Below are positions 34,781 to 43,680 of a DNA stretch of 64,000 nucleotides, piece by piece. Positions within the stretch are counted from its first letter, which is position 1. Every line of letters starts with the position of its first letter. Under the pieces are notes generated by a model. The model saw only the letters and a list, made by a program, of their open reading frames with translations, had not been told where the DNA came from and ran no database searches. A program made the translations under genes and the position numbers. This DNA is from Pseudomonas sp. GM78 (lineage in GTDB: Bacteria; Pseudomonadota; Gammaproteobacteria; Pseudomonadales; Pseudomonadaceae), in NCBI RefSeq assembly GCF_000282475.1, contig NZ_AKJF01000005.1:58759-122758 (forward strand), in the 5' to 3' direction.

Positions 34781-37207
34781 ATGAAGTCCAGGGCAATATC
34801 GGGTTCGATCAAACAATGGTTGGGTGTGTCGGCGTTGAGCTTCGCGGCGTTGACGCTGCTGCCGTTGAACGGGGCGATGGCCGCGCAGGCCGGCACCGCG
34901 CAAAGTACGCTGTTCAGCTTTTCGATGGCCGCCAAACCACTGCCCCAGGCCTTGAGCGACTTCAGTCACGTCACCGGCATCAGCGTGGTCTACACCGATG
35001 AAGCGCCTTACGGCCTCACTGCCCCGGCGCTCAACGGTCAGTTGAGAGCCGAGCAGGCCCTGCAGCGTTTGCTCAGCGGTTCCGGCCTGACCTCGCGGCG
35101 CATCGATGGCCACACCATGGTCCTGGAACCGCTACCGACCGAGGGCGCGTTGAATCTGGGCGCCACCACCATCACCTCGGTAATGGACCAGTACACCAGC
35201 TACCAGCCGCCGCCCACCAGTTCGGTGATGCGCTCCTCGACACCGCTTCAGGAAATTCCCCAGACGGTCAACGTGGTCCCGGCCCAGGTCATTCGCGACC
35301 AGGCCCCGCGCAACCTGGATGACGCGCTGGCGAACGTCAGCGGCATCACCCAGGGCAACACGCTGGGCAGCACTCAGGACTCGGTGATGACCCGCGGTTT
35401 CGGCGATAACCGCAACGGCTCGATCATGCGCGACGGCATGCCGGTGGTGCAGGGGCGGGGCATGAACGCTACCGTGGACCGGGTCGAAGTGCTCAAGGGC
35501 CCGGCTTCGTTGCTCTATGGCATCCAGGATCCCGGCGGCGTGGTCAACATGGTCAGCAAGCAGCCGGAGCTTGATCCCTACAACGCCCTGACCCTGCGTG
35601 GCTCGACTTATGGCGAGGGCAAGAACGGCAGCGGCGGCACTTTCGACAGCACGGGCGCCCTGGGCGATTCCGGGTTCGCCTACCGCATGGTGCTGGACCA
35701 CGAAGACGAAGAGTACTGGCGCAACTACGGTGTGCACCGCGAGACGCTGGTAGCGCCGTCGCTGACCTGGTTCGGTGAAAGCACCCAGCTGACGTTCGCC
35801 TATGAACACCGGGAGTTCCTGACCCCGTTCGACCGTGGCACGGTGATCGATCCGCGTGACAATCATCCGCTGGACATCCCCCGTGATCGCCGGCTCGACG
35901 AACCGTTCAACAACATGGAAGGGCGCTCCGACCTGTATCACTTCCAGGCCGATCACGACCTCAACGACAACTGGAAAGCCCATTTCGGCTACAGCTGGAA
36001 TCGCGAGACCTATGACGCCAGCCAAGTGCGTGTGACCGCCATCGACACCAGCAAAGGCACGCTGACACGCAGCATGGACGGCACGCAGAATGCGATCAGC
36101 ACCGACCGTTTCACCACCGCCAGCCTCGAAGGCAAGGTCGATGTCGCCGGCATGCAACATGACCTGGTGCTCGGGATCGATGACGAGTACCGCAAGATCT
36201 ACCGCGCCGACCTGATCCGCCAGAAAAGCCTGACCACCTTCAGCTACCTCGACCCGGTGTACGGCCGCGAAGTCCCGGGCACCACGGTCAGCCCGGCCGA
36301 CAGTGCGCAGACCGATATCCTGCGCAGCGATTCGGTGTTTTTGCAGGACTCGATCCACCTCACCGACCAATGGATCCTGGTGGCGGGCGGACGTTTCCAG
36401 GAGTATGACCAGTACGCCGGCAAGGGCGTGCCATTCAAGGCAAACACCGACGGCAACGGGCAGAAGTGGGTGCCGCGCGCCGGTCTGGTCTATCGCTACA
36501 CCAACGAACTGTCGTTCTATGGCAGCTACACCGAGTCGTTCAAACCCAACTCGACCATCGCACCATTGAGCGGCAGCAGCACGGTGCTCGATGGCAGCAT
36601 TGCGCCGGAAGAAGCCAAGTCGTGGGAAGTGGGGGCCAGGCTGGAAATGCCGGGCCGCGTAACGGGCAACATTGCGCTGTTCGACATCAAGAAACGCAAC
36701 GTCCTGGTGGCTAACGCCGAAGGCCCGGTGACCCTCTACAGTGCGGCAGGCGAAGTGCGTTCCCGTGGCCTGGAAGTGGACTTGAGCGGCCAGCTCACGG
36801 ACCGTTGGAGCATGATCGGCAGTTATGCCTACACCGATGCCGAAGTCACCGAAGACCCGGTCTATAAAGGCAAACAACTGCAGAACGTGGCGAAGAACAG
36901 CGGCTCGCTGTCGGCGGTGTACGACTTCGGCAGCGTCATCGGTGGCGATCAGTTGCGGGTTGGTGCTGGGGCGCGTTATGTCGGGGAACGAGCGGGCAAT
37001 GCCGTGAATGATTTCGACCTGTCGAGCTACACCGTGGCCGATGCGTTTGCCACCTACGACACTCAACTCGACGGGCAGCGGCTCAAGTTTCAACTCAACG
37101 TGAAGAACCTGTTTGACCGCACGTACTACACCTCGGCGGCGAGCCGGTTCTTTGTGTCGATGGGGGATTCGCGGCAGGTGACGTTGTCGAGCACCCTGGA
37201 GTTTTGA
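34781..37207 (+). CDS. TonB-dependent siderophore receptor, ferrichrome/ferrioxamine type
   Basis: 808 aa. Signal peptide ending NGAMAAQA, STN domain about residues 45-115 (LPQALSDFSHVTGISVVYTDEAP), plug with PQTVNVVPAQVIRDQ, MTRGFGDNRNGSIMRDGMP and VEVLKGPASLLYGIQDPGG, and a barrel ending STLEF. It resembles FiuA/FoxA of P. aeruginosa more than citrate or pyoverdine receptors, so a hydroxamate xenosiderophore is likely; the exact ligand cannot be read. Signals through the FecR protein upstream. Separated from it by 198 bp that hold a palindromic repeat and presumably an ECF promoter. Confidence 0.9.
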   Translation: MKSRAISGSIKQWLGVSALSFAALTLLPLNGAMAAQAGTAQSTLFSFSMAAKPLPQALSDFSHVTGISVVYTDEAPYGLTAPALNGQLRAEQALQRLLSGSGLTSRRIDGHTMVLEPLPTEGALNLGATTITSVMDQYTSYQPPPTSSVMRSSTPLQEIPQTVNVVPAQVIRDQAPRNLDDALANVSGITQGNTLGSTQDSVMTRGFGDNRNGSIMRDGMPVVQGRGMNATVDRVEVLKGPASLLYGIQDPGGVVNMVSKQPELDPYNALTLRGSTYGEGKNGSGGTFDSTGALGDSGFAYRMVLDHEDEEYWRNYGVHRETLVAPSLTWFGESTQLTFAYEHREFLTPFDRGTVIDPRDNHPLDIPRDRRLDEPFNNMEGRSDLYHFQADHDLNDNWKAHFGYSWNRETYDASQVRVTAIDTSKGTLTRSMDGTQNAISTDRFTTASLEGKVDVAGMQHDLVLGIDDEYRKIYRADLIRQKSLTTFSYLDPVYGREVPGTTVSPADSAQTDILRSDSVFLQDSIHLTDQWILVAGGRFQEYDQYAGKGVPFKANTDGNGQKWVPRAGLVYRYTNELSFYGSYTESFKPNSTIAPLSGSSTVLDGSIAPEEAKSWEVGARLEMPGRVTGNIALFDIKKRNVLVANAEGPVTLYSAAGEVRSRGLEVDLSGQLTDRWSMIGSYAYTDAEVTEDPVYKGKQLQNVAKNSGSLSAVYDFGSVIGGDQLRVGAGARYVGERAGNAVNDFDLSSYTVADAFATYDTQLDGQRLKFQLNVKNLFDRTYYTSAASRFFVSMGDSRQVTLSSTLEF

Positions 37208-37253
37208 CGATGGCTGTGCAGTGGGGGTTAGCGGTTTTTTGTGCCTGGAATCA

Positions 37254-37287
37254 CACCGTCCTTGTCGTGCTGCTGGCAAGGACGGTG
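37254..37287. terminator. Hairpin after the receptor gene
   Basis: CACCGTCCTTG (37254-37264) pairs perfectly with CAAGGACGGTG (37277-37287). No T-run follows on either strand, so intrinsic termination is only possible. Confidence 0.5.
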
Positions 37288-37305
37288 AGATGAGGGGGGG
37301 GAGCG

Positions 37306-37752
37306 TTATTGACTATTGAGTTTGATTTGCCCCGTTGCCCAATCCAGCGGTCCGTCGACTCCGAGTTTCAGGTTAAGTTTAAAGTCAATTTCTTTAATGC
37401 TTCGGTCATCATGCAGCTTGATGTGGATCCGGCCAGCTTTGTCGTGAACGAGAGCATAAACATAGTGACTGTCATCGGCTTGTCTTGCCCAAAAATGCAT
37501 TTGGTATACAACGCGGAGAGAGTCCTCGGTCTCATCAAAATTCTTGTGAAGTTTAAGTGTCAAGCCGTAGGACTTATCATTGTTGGCGGCGAAAATTTCA
37601 AACAGGGATGTATCCTGCCTGGTGGAGACGTTCGCAAAAGAAAAGCCTTTATCGTAGCTTGCAAGGTTGATCGTTGCGGAGCCTTCGGTTTTAGCTCCAT
37701 CGGTTTCGCTGTTCAGGTTGAATGCTTCAGTGTTACCGGTTGTTGTGGACAT
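37306..37752 (-). CDS. Unrecognised 148-aa protein
   Basis: MSTTTGNTEAFNLNSETDGA at the N-terminus, no signal peptide or membrane segment. Alternating hydrophobic/polar strands (GLTLKLHKNF, LRVVYQMHFWARQ, HYVYALVHD, RIHIKLHDD, IDFKLNLKLG) suggest an all-beta sandwich. The DNA is richer in A/T than its neighbours, as is the 150 bp upstream, which hints at recent acquisition. ATG 37752 has a purine-rich leader. I do not recognise a family. It is convergent with the siderophore receptor. Confidence 0.65.
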   Translation of the reverse strand: MSTTTGNTEAFNLNSETDGAKTEGSATINLASYDKGFSFANVSTRQDTSLFEIFAANNDKSYGLTLKLHKNFDETEDSLRVVYQMHFWARQADDSHYVYALVHDKAGRIHIKLHDDRSIKEIDFKLNLKLGVDGPLDWATGQIKLNSQ

Positions 37753-37899
37753 AATATAAACTCCTTGGTGAGGGGGGAGTATTACTTGTCCGGGTGGCGA
37801 GTGGGTACTGTCAGAAATACTAGGGTCTTGTTATGTTTGATTGTATTTCGAAATAAACAAGGTTGATTTTTGTATTGAAAGTAATCGAAGTTTCTCTTT

Positions 37900-38775
37900 T
37901 TATCGTAAAAACGCCTGCCGATACTCCCCCGGCGTCCCACCCAGTGCATGCCTGAACCGGTTGGTAAAGTGACTGGCACTGGCAAACCCGCACGCCAATG
38001 CAATCTCCCCCAACGGCTGCAAGGTGGTGCGCAGCAAATCCCGCGCCCGGCTCAAGCGTCGCGCCAGCACATATTGATGCGGCGGCAAACCGAAACTCTC
38101 ACGGAACATCCGCGCAAAGTGGTATTCGGATAATGCACACAGCGCAGCCAACTGCCCCAGGCTGATGGCCTCGGCCAACTGATTGTCGATGAATTCCACC
38201 AGATGCCGCCGCTGATGCGCAGCCAGGCCACCCTTGAGGCGCAAGCCGGGACGCATGCTGACCTGGCTGAGCAGGGCGTGTGCGAGCATTTCATGGGCCA
38301 GGCTGCTGGTAAGCAAGCGTTCTCCGGGTTCGTCCCAGTTGAGGCTGATCAAGTGCCGAAAGCGCAACGCCTGTTGTGGGTCATCCAGAAAAGTTTGCTC
38401 ACGCAACTGCAGTTGCCGTGGTTCGCGGTCGAGCAGGGTGACGCAGCCAAGGGCAAATTGTTCAGGGCTGAAATACAGGTGGGCCAGGCGAATGTCGCCA
38501 TTGATCACCCAGCCTGACTGATGGTCGGCCGGCAGGATGCACAGCTTGTCCGGACCGCCCTTGGTGCCCGGCTGGTCACGCCGGAAAGTCCCGGTACCGC
38601 CAGAGATGTAGCAGGACAGCGTGTGGTGGCTCGGCGCTTCGTAGTCCTGGGCATCGTGGTGGTTGTTCCACAAGGCTGCTGCCAATCCGTCACCGAGCTC
38701 GGCGCTGTGCTCGAGGCGAGCATTGGGCGAGCGGTTGAGGGCTTGAAAGACTTGCAGGGATTCCAGTGCGGGCAT
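37900..38775 (-). CDS. AraC-family transcriptional regulator
   Basis: 291 aa. N-terminal cupin-like effector part (HHTLSCYISGGTGTFRRD) and C-terminal double helix-turn-helix (LGQLAALCALSEYHFARMFRESFG and LGEIALACGFASASHFTNRFRHALGGTPGEYR). Divergent from a DMT-family exporter 138 bp away, which is the likely target. Effector unknown. Confidence 0.88.
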   Translation of the reverse strand: MPALESLQVFQALNRSPNARLEHSAELGDGLAAALWNNHHDAQDYEAPSHHTLSCYISGGTGTFRRDQPGTKGGPDKLCILPADHQSGWVINGDIRLAHLYFSPEQFALGCVTLLDREPRQLQLREQTFLDDPQQALRFRHLISLNWDEPGERLLTSSLAHEMLAHALLSQVSMRPGLRLKGGLAAHQRRHLVEFIDNQLAEAISLGQLAALCALSEYHFARMFRESFGLPPHQYVLARRLSRARDLLRTTLQPLGEIALACGFASASHFTNRFRHALGGTPGEYRQAFLR

Positions 38776-38913
38776 GATCGTTTCTCTCCAACGCCTTGCA
38801 TCCTACTCCGTAGACACCTGCCTGCCAGCCCGTCGCCTGACAAAAGCGCAAGATTATGCAAGTGCCGCGCAACGCGGCGCAGGACACTGGGCGCCTATCG
38901 AGGAGCCTTTGCC

Positions 38914-39816
38914 ATGAACCTTTCGTTGTACCTGCTGACCGTGCTGATCTGGGGAACCACCTGGATTGCCCTGAAATGGCAACTGGGCGTGGTGGCGATT
39001 CCCGTGTCCATTGTTTATCGCTTTGGTTTGGCGGCACTGGTGCTATTCGTGATCTTGCTGCTCAGCCGCCGCCTGCAAGTGATGAACCGCCGTGGGCATC
39101 TGATTTGCCTGGCGCAGGGGTTGTGCCTGTTCTGCGTCAACTTCATGTGTTTCCTGACCGCCAGTCAGTGGATCCCCAGCGGCCTGGTGGCCGTGGTGTT
39201 TTCCACGGCCACGCTGTGGAATGCGCTGAACGCACGGGTGTTCTTCGCTCAGAAAATCGCCCGCAATGTGCTGATGGGCGGCGCGCTGGGCTTGCTCGGC
39301 CTTGGCCTGTTGTTCTGGCCCGAACTGGCGGGTCACACCGCCAGCCCGCAAACCTTGCTCGGCCTTGGCCTGGCCCTGTGCGGCACCTTGTGCTTCTCGG
39401 CGGGGAACATGCTGTCGAGCCTGCAACAAAAGGCCGGGCTCAAGCCACTGACGACCAATGCCTGGGGCATGGCCTACGGCGCGGCGATGTTGTCGGTGTG
39501 GTGCCTGTTCAAGGGAATTCCGTTCGACATGGAATGGAACACTCGCTACATCGGCTCGCTGCTGTACCTGGTAATTCCCGGTTCGGTCATCGGTTTCACG
39601 GCCTACCTGACCCTGGTCGGGCGCATGGGCCCCGAGCGTGCGGCCTATTGCACTGTGCTGTTTCCGGTGGTGGCGCTGAATGTCTCGGCATTTGCCGAAG
39701 GCTACCAATGGACGCCCCCGGCGCTCGTAGGCCTGGTGATGGTCATGCTGGGCAACGTGTTGGTGTTTCGCAAGCCCGGGACGAGCGCCAGGCCCGTGGC
39801 GGGGAAGCTGGCCTGA
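38914..39816 (+). CDS. DMT-superfamily (EamA) transporter
   Basis: 300 aa, about ten hydrophobic helices in two EamA repeats (LTVLIWGTTWIALKWQLG at the start; AYCTVLFPVVALNVSAFAEG in the second). Typical of small-metabolite or amino-acid exporters in the inner membrane. ATG 38914 follows GAGGAG. Probably controlled by the divergent AraC regulator. Confidence 0.9.
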   Translation: MNLSLYLLTVLIWGTTWIALKWQLGVVAIPVSIVYRFGLAALVLFVILLLSRRLQVMNRRGHLICLAQGLCLFCVNFMCFLTASQWIPSGLVAVVFSTATLWNALNARVFFAQKIARNVLMGGALGLLGLGLLFWPELAGHTASPQTLLGLGLALCGTLCFSAGNMLSSLQQKAGLKPLTTNAWGMAYGAAMLSVWCLFKGIPFDMEWNTRYIGSLLYLVIPGSVIGFTAYLTLVGRMGPERAAYCTVLFPVVALNVSAFAEGYQWTPPALVGLVMVMLGNVLVFRKPGTSARPVAGKLA

Positions 39817-39828
39817 GCGGCAGGCTGT

Positions 39829-40338
39829 TCAGCGGTCTTTCACTGCGGTGAGATAGATCAGGCCCAGGAACATGTATTGAATGTTGTTTTCTGCCCACGT
39901 ATAGGTATTGCGATGAGCAGAGTAATCCAGGTCAAACCATTCATTGAGTATGATGACGTATAAAGCCTGATAAACAAAAATACCAATCGCAAGACCAGCG
40001 ATGGCGAATTTTTTTGCTTCGTGAAACTCGTTGCGTGGCGCAGCGACCTTTCGGCAGAGCTGATAGGTCCCTATCAGGCAACTAAAAGTGTAGATGATCT
40101 CGAGCGAAATGATCGCCCAGTAAAAGCGATGATGAAACATGTTGGAGTTGATCGCCCTGTAGCGCCGGGAGTCGTTGCCCTCGGTGTCGCTCATGCTGAT
40201 GATGCGCCCGATGTAGTCGGCATATGTCGCATAATCGGAGATATTGTTAGCGATGGTCATCAGCCCAAATAATGCCGCTGTCAAAACAATAATTATTTTG
40301 CTCCGCCTTGTTACGGAGGCGGTAGTGAGTTTGTTCAT
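39829..40338 (-). CDS. DUF2165-like small integral membrane protein
   Basis: 169 aa with four hydrophobic segments (IIIVLTAALFGLMTIANN; FYWAIISLEIIYTFSCLIGTY; FAIAGLAIGIFVYQALYVII; MFLGLIYLTAV). The NNISDYATYADYIGRIISMSDT and YRAINSNMFHHRFYW pattern fits DUF2165. Function unknown. Lower GC than neighbours. Convergent with the DMT transporter, with 12 bases between stops. Confidence 0.7.
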   Translation of the reverse strand: MNKLTTASVTRRSKIIIVLTAALFGLMTIANNISDYATYADYIGRIISMSDTEGNDSRRYRAINSNMFHHRFYWAIISLEIIYTFSCLIGTYQLCRKVAAPRNEFHEAKKFAIAGLAIGIFVYQALYVIILNEWFDLDYSAHRNTYTWAENNIQYMFLGLIYLTAVKDR

Positions 40339-40481
40339 GTGGGTATGTTCTCCGAGTGCACGTCTGGTGCTTTTTTTAATGGCTCGAAGTTTATAGCTGT
40401 TCAGGAAGGTTCAGTCGGAGACTGCGTTGCGAGTTATGTCGTTTGCGTTATTTAAATAGCAAGTCGTTTGATGTCAGGGGA

Positions 40482-40509
40482 AATGGCACGTCCAGCCAGA
40501 CGTGCCATT
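40482..40509. terminator. Hairpin downstream of the hydroxyacid dehydrogenase gene
   Basis: AATGGCACGTC pairs with GACGTGCCATT (11 bp, six-base loop) just after the stop at 40516. The T-run is weak. Confidence 0.6.
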
Positions 40510-40515
40510 ATTCAA

Positions 40516-41490
40516 TCAGCCTTTCCACACCTGCGGGTTGACCAAGTCTTGTGGGCGCTCACCCAGCAAGGCACTGCGCAGGTTCGCCAGGGCACGGTTG
40601 GCCATGGCGTCGCGGGTTTCATGGGTGGCCGAACCGATATGCGGCAAGGTCACGGCGTTTTTCAATTGAAACAGCGGCGACTCGGCCAGCGGTTCTTTTT
40701 CATACACATCCAGCCCGGCACCGCGGATGCGGTTGTTTTGCAGCGCTTCGATCAGTGCCGGCTCGTCCACCACCGGGCCACGGGCAATGTTCACCAGGAT
40801 CGCGCTCGGCTTCATCAGGGCCAATTCGCGATGGCTGATGAGGTGCCTGGTTTTCTCGCTGAGCGGGACCACCAGGCAGACGAAATCGGCTTCAGCCAGC
40901 AGCTCGTCCAGGCTGCGCATCTGCGCGCCGAGTTCCTGTTCCAGTGCAGTCTTGCGGCTGTTGCCGCTGTAGATGATCGGCATGTTGAAGCCCAGGCGCC
41001 CACGGCGTGCGATGGCCGCGCCGATGTTGCCCATGCCGACGATGCCCAGGGTCTTGCCGTGAACATCGCAGCCGAACAGCGGGGCGCCGACGGTGGCTTG
41101 CCATTGACCTGCCTTGGTCCAGGCGTCGAGCTCGGCGACGCGGCGAGCACTGCTCATCAACAAGGCGAAGGCCAGGTCCGCGGTGCTTTCGGTGAGCACA
41201 TCCGGGGTGTTGGTGAGCATGATCCCGCGTTCGTTGAAATAGGCCACGTCATAGTTGTCATAGCCCACCGAGACGCTGGACACGACTTCCAGGCTGGTGG
41301 CGTTTTCCAGTTGTGCGCGACCGAGCTTGCGGCCGACCCCGATCAATCCGTGGGCGTGGGGCAGGGCTTCGTTGAACTGGGCGCTGATGTCACCCTTTTT
41401 CGGGTTCGGCACGATGACGTCGAAGTCTTGTTGCAGGCGTTCTACCATTTCTGGCGTGACGCGGCTGAAGGCGAGGACAGTCTTTTTCAT
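40516..41490 (-). CDS. ghrB: D-2-hydroxyacid dehydrogenase (glyoxylate/2-ketogluconate reductase)
   Basis: 324 aa. NAD(P)-binding motif LGIVGMGNIGAAIARRG about residues 148-164. Catalytic Arg lies in VNIARGPVVDE, Glu in DVYEKEPL, and His in LPHIGSATHETR. The sequence type is GhrB/TkrA, reducing glyoxylate, hydroxypyruvate or 2-keto-gluconate with NADPH in the cytoplasm. ATG 41490 chosen; the 24-codon upstream extension runs into a repeat. No neighbouring gluconate genes, so substrate is uncertain. Confidence 0.88.
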   Translation of the reverse strand: MKKTVLAFSRVTPEMVERLQQDFDVIVPNPKKGDISAQFNEALPHAHGLIGVGRKLGRAQLENATSLEVVSSVSVGYDNYDVAYFNERGIMLTNTPDVLTESTADLAFALLMSSARRVAELDAWTKAGQWQATVGAPLFGCDVHGKTLGIVGMGNIGAAIARRGRLGFNMPIIYSGNSRKTALEQELGAQMRSLDELLAEADFVCLVVPLSEKTRHLISHRELALMKPSAILVNIARGPVVDEPALIEALQNNRIRGAGLDVYEKEPLAESPLFQLKNAVTLPHIGSATHETRDAMANRALANLRSALLGERPQDLVNPQVWKG

Positions 41491-41528
41491 GGGTACAGGG
41501 CTCGTCGGGCGGCGGAGAATGTGGGGAA

Positions 41529-41614
41529 AGCTACAAGCTTCAAGCAACAAGCCGCAAGTCAAAAGCTATCCGCAGCGCTTTTAACTTGAAGCGTGCAGCT
41601 TGAAGCTTATGGCT
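41529..41614. repeat. Palindromic repeat (CAAGCTTCAAGC family)
   Basis: AGCTACAAGCTTCAAGC at the left and GCAGCTTGAAGCTTATGGCT at the right are imperfect inverted copies around AAGTTAAAAG-type spacers. A third repeat family in this window. Confidence 0.65.
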
Positions 41615-41689
41615 GCCGTTCCGTTATACTGGCGTCTTTCGCGGCTCGCTGACCGGGCCCGACACAGTGTGCATCACCCGGAGCTTTTC

Positions 41690-41947
41690 ATGACTTCCCC
41701 GAAACAACCGCCGGTAGCCGACGCCTTGGGCGACGAGCAGGCAGAGCTGCCAGACAGCGTCGACTCCAGCGCTGACAGCGAGACCAAAACCGCGATCCCG
41801 GCGTTCAAGTTCCCGTTCAAGCCGGGTGAGCTGCAGGCCACCAAGGACGCCAGCCAGCCGTGGTACAAGAACGGCGCCAAGAATGGCCACACCAAGACCC
41901 CGGGGATGGCGCCTCCGGGGACACGCCGTTCGATGGGCAAGCGTTAG
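41690..41947 (+). CDS. Small conserved Pseudomonas protein, unknown function
   Basis: 85 aa: acidic, disordered N-terminal half (SVDSSADSETKT) and basic end (PWYKNGAKNGHTKTPGMAPP, GTRRSMGKR). No family recognised. ATG 41690 follows CGGAG; a TATACT -10-like element lies at about 41624-41630. Convergent with norR. Confidence 0.6.
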   Translation: MTSPKQPPVADALGDEQAELPDSVDSSADSETKTAIPAFKFPFKPGELQATKDASQPWYKNGAKNGHTKTPGMAPPGTRRSMGKR

Positions 41948-41973
41948 GGGTCACAGCGATCAGCGCCCGGTGC

Positions 41974-43524
41974 CTATTTCATCCCCAGGCGCTTGGCCAT
42001 CCGCCCGAGATTAGCCCGGTCCAGGCCCAGCTCGCGGGCAGCGCTCGCCCAGTTGTGGTGGTGGCGTTCCAGGCAGGCGCCGATCAATTGGCGCTGATAA
42101 CGCTCGGTGGCTTCGCGCAAATCGCCCGTCACCGTTTCCACGGCCGCAGTGGTGGGTTGCTCGGCGCTGACTTCGACGCTGCCATGCGGCAGATCGAGGT
42201 CGGCGGCACTCAAGCTAAGAATCTTCGGCCGCTCCTTGCAGTTACCCAACGCCTTCAACGCACTGCGGCCGATCAGGTGTTCCAGTTCGCGCACGTTGCC
42301 GGGCCAACCGTAGGCCAGCAACGCAGCCTGGGCATCGGTGCTCAGGCGCAGGCTGTTGAGGCCCATGCGCGAGCGGTTCTGTTCGAGGAAGTAACCGCTG
42401 AGCAGCAACACATCTCGCCCACGGTCACGTAGCGCCGGCACCAGCAAGGGGTAAACACTGAGCCGGTGATAGAAGTCGGCGCGGTAGCGGCCACTGCGCA
42501 CTTCCTCGGCCAGGTCGCGATTGGTGGCTGCGATCAGTCGCACATCGACCTGATGCTCCTTGTCCGAGCCCAATCGCTGCAGCTGGCCGCTTTGCAGCAC
42601 GCGCAGCAATTTGGCCTGCACCGTCAGTGACAGTTCGCCCACCTCGTCAAGAAACAGCGTACCGCCATTGGCCAGTTCGAACTTGCCGCGCCGGTCATTC
42701 ATCGCGCCAGTGAAGGCCCCGCGGACATGCCCGAACAGCTCGCTCTCCACCAGCGTGTCCGGCAAGGCGGCGCAGTTGAGGCTGATGATGGGTTTATCGG
42801 CGCGAGGCGAGGCGGCATGGATGGCCTGGGCCACCAGCTCCTTGCCCACCCCGGTTTCGCCGGTGATCAGCACCGTCAGATCGCTGCCGCCCACCAGATT
42901 GATTTCTTCCACCAGGCGTTTGTGCGCTTTGCTTTGACCAATCATCTCGCGGTTTTGCTGGCCGCTGGCCTGGCGGTACACCTCGGCGCGCTGGTGTTCG
43001 TCTTCGACCCTGTTGTTCAAGCGCTCGATGCGTTCGGCCGCGTTGACTGTCGCCGCCGCGAGGCTGGCGAAGGCCTCCAGGGCGTCGAGTTCGATCGGTT
43101 CGAACTGTTCCGGGTTGAGGGCGTCGAGTGTCAGCAGGCCCCACGGCCGTTCGTCGATGAACAACGGGCAACCCATGCAGTCGTGGACTTCCAGATGATC
43201 ATCCAGGCCATCGACCAGGCCGTCATACGGGTCGGGCATCTCGCTGTCAGCGGCAAACCGCGTAGGGCCGCTACTGCTGAGCAGGGCCTGGAAGCGCGGG
43301 TGTTCGCTGACCTTGAAGCGCCGGCCGAGGGTGTCGGTGCTCAAGCCGTCGACAGCCAGCGGCACCAGCCATTCGCCATCGAGGCGCAGCAGGGCGGCGG
43401 CATCACAGGGGAGCAAGGCGCGCATGGCTTCCAGCAAGCGTCGATAGCGTTCGCCCTCGGGGAGTTCTCGGGACAGGTCCGCGACCAGTGGCAACAGCGC
43501 GGTGAGCAGGGATTTTGCAGTCAT
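41974..43524 (-). CDS. norR: NO-responsive sigma-54 activator NorR
   Basis: 516 aa. N-terminal GAF domain that in NorR senses nitric oxide through a mononuclear iron. Central AAA+ domain: Walker A GETGVGKE, the sigma-54-contacting GAFTGA loop, and Walker B GGTLFLDEVGEL. C-terminal Fis-type HTH (WASAARELGLDRANLGRMAKRLG). Divergent from the flavohaemoglobin gene, so it is the functional equivalent of FhpR in P. aeruginosa. Two GT-N7-AC sites lie in the gap. Confidence 0.94.
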   Translation of the reverse strand: MTAKSLLTALLPLVADLSRELPEGERYRRLLEAMRALLPCDAAALLRLDGEWLVPLAVDGLSTDTLGRRFKVSEHPRFQALLSSSGPTRFAADSEMPDPYDGLVDGLDDHLEVHDCMGCPLFIDERPWGLLTLDALNPEQFEPIELDALEAFASLAAATVNAAERIERLNNRVEDEHQRAEVYRQASGQQNREMIGQSKAHKRLVEEINLVGGSDLTVLITGETGVGKELVAQAIHAASPRADKPIISLNCAALPDTLVESELFGHVRGAFTGAMNDRRGKFELANGGTLFLDEVGELSLTVQAKLLRVLQSGQLQRLGSDKEHQVDVRLIAATNRDLAEEVRSGRYRADFYHRLSVYPLLVPALRDRGRDVLLLSGYFLEQNRSRMGLNSLRLSTDAQAALLAYGWPGNVRELEHLIGRSALKALGNCKERPKILSLSAADLDLPHGSVEVSAEQPTTAAVETVTGDLREATERYQRQLIGACLERHHHNWASAARELGLDRANLGRMAKRLGMK

Positions 43525-43536
43525 AGTGACTCCGTG

Positions 43537-43575
43537 TAGTCGATAAGACTATAACCTGCTGTGTGTCGTAATGAC
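43537..43575. promoter_or_regulatory. Two NorR-type GT-N7-AC sites
   Basis: TAGTCGATAAGACTA (43537-43551) and GTCGTAATGAC (43565-43575) each contain GT-N7-AC with dyad symmetry, the pattern bound by E. coli NorR. Their centres are 26 bp apart, upstream of hmp. Confidence 0.65.
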
Positions 43576-43618
43576 TACCATGTTGTTAACTGTATGATTT
43601 ATAACGATTTAATAGTTG

Positions 43619-43636
43619 GCATGGAAACTGATAAGC
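43619..43636 (+). promoter_or_regulatory. Weak sigma-54 promoter candidate for hmp
   Basis: TTGGCATGGAAACTGATAAG contains a good -24 (TGGCA) but the -12 reads GA instead of GC; shifting to TGGAAACTGATAAGC gives GG-N10-GC with a poorer -24. Expected because NorR needs sigma-54. Confidence 0.35.
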
Positions 43637-43680
43637 CTAAGGCAACTGTTACGAAAACCCCGTTGCCCAGGAGTCACCTT

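Noticed and set aside
35132-37279. 715-codon minus-strand open frame under the siderophore receptor
   Set aside because: Antisense shadow of a TonB receptor with complete STN, plug and barrel.
43561-43680. 40-codon N-terminal extension of hmp
   Set aside because: The extension overlaps a NorR-type site and promoter, whereas ATG 43681 has AGGAG and gives the exact globin numbering of E. coli Hmp.
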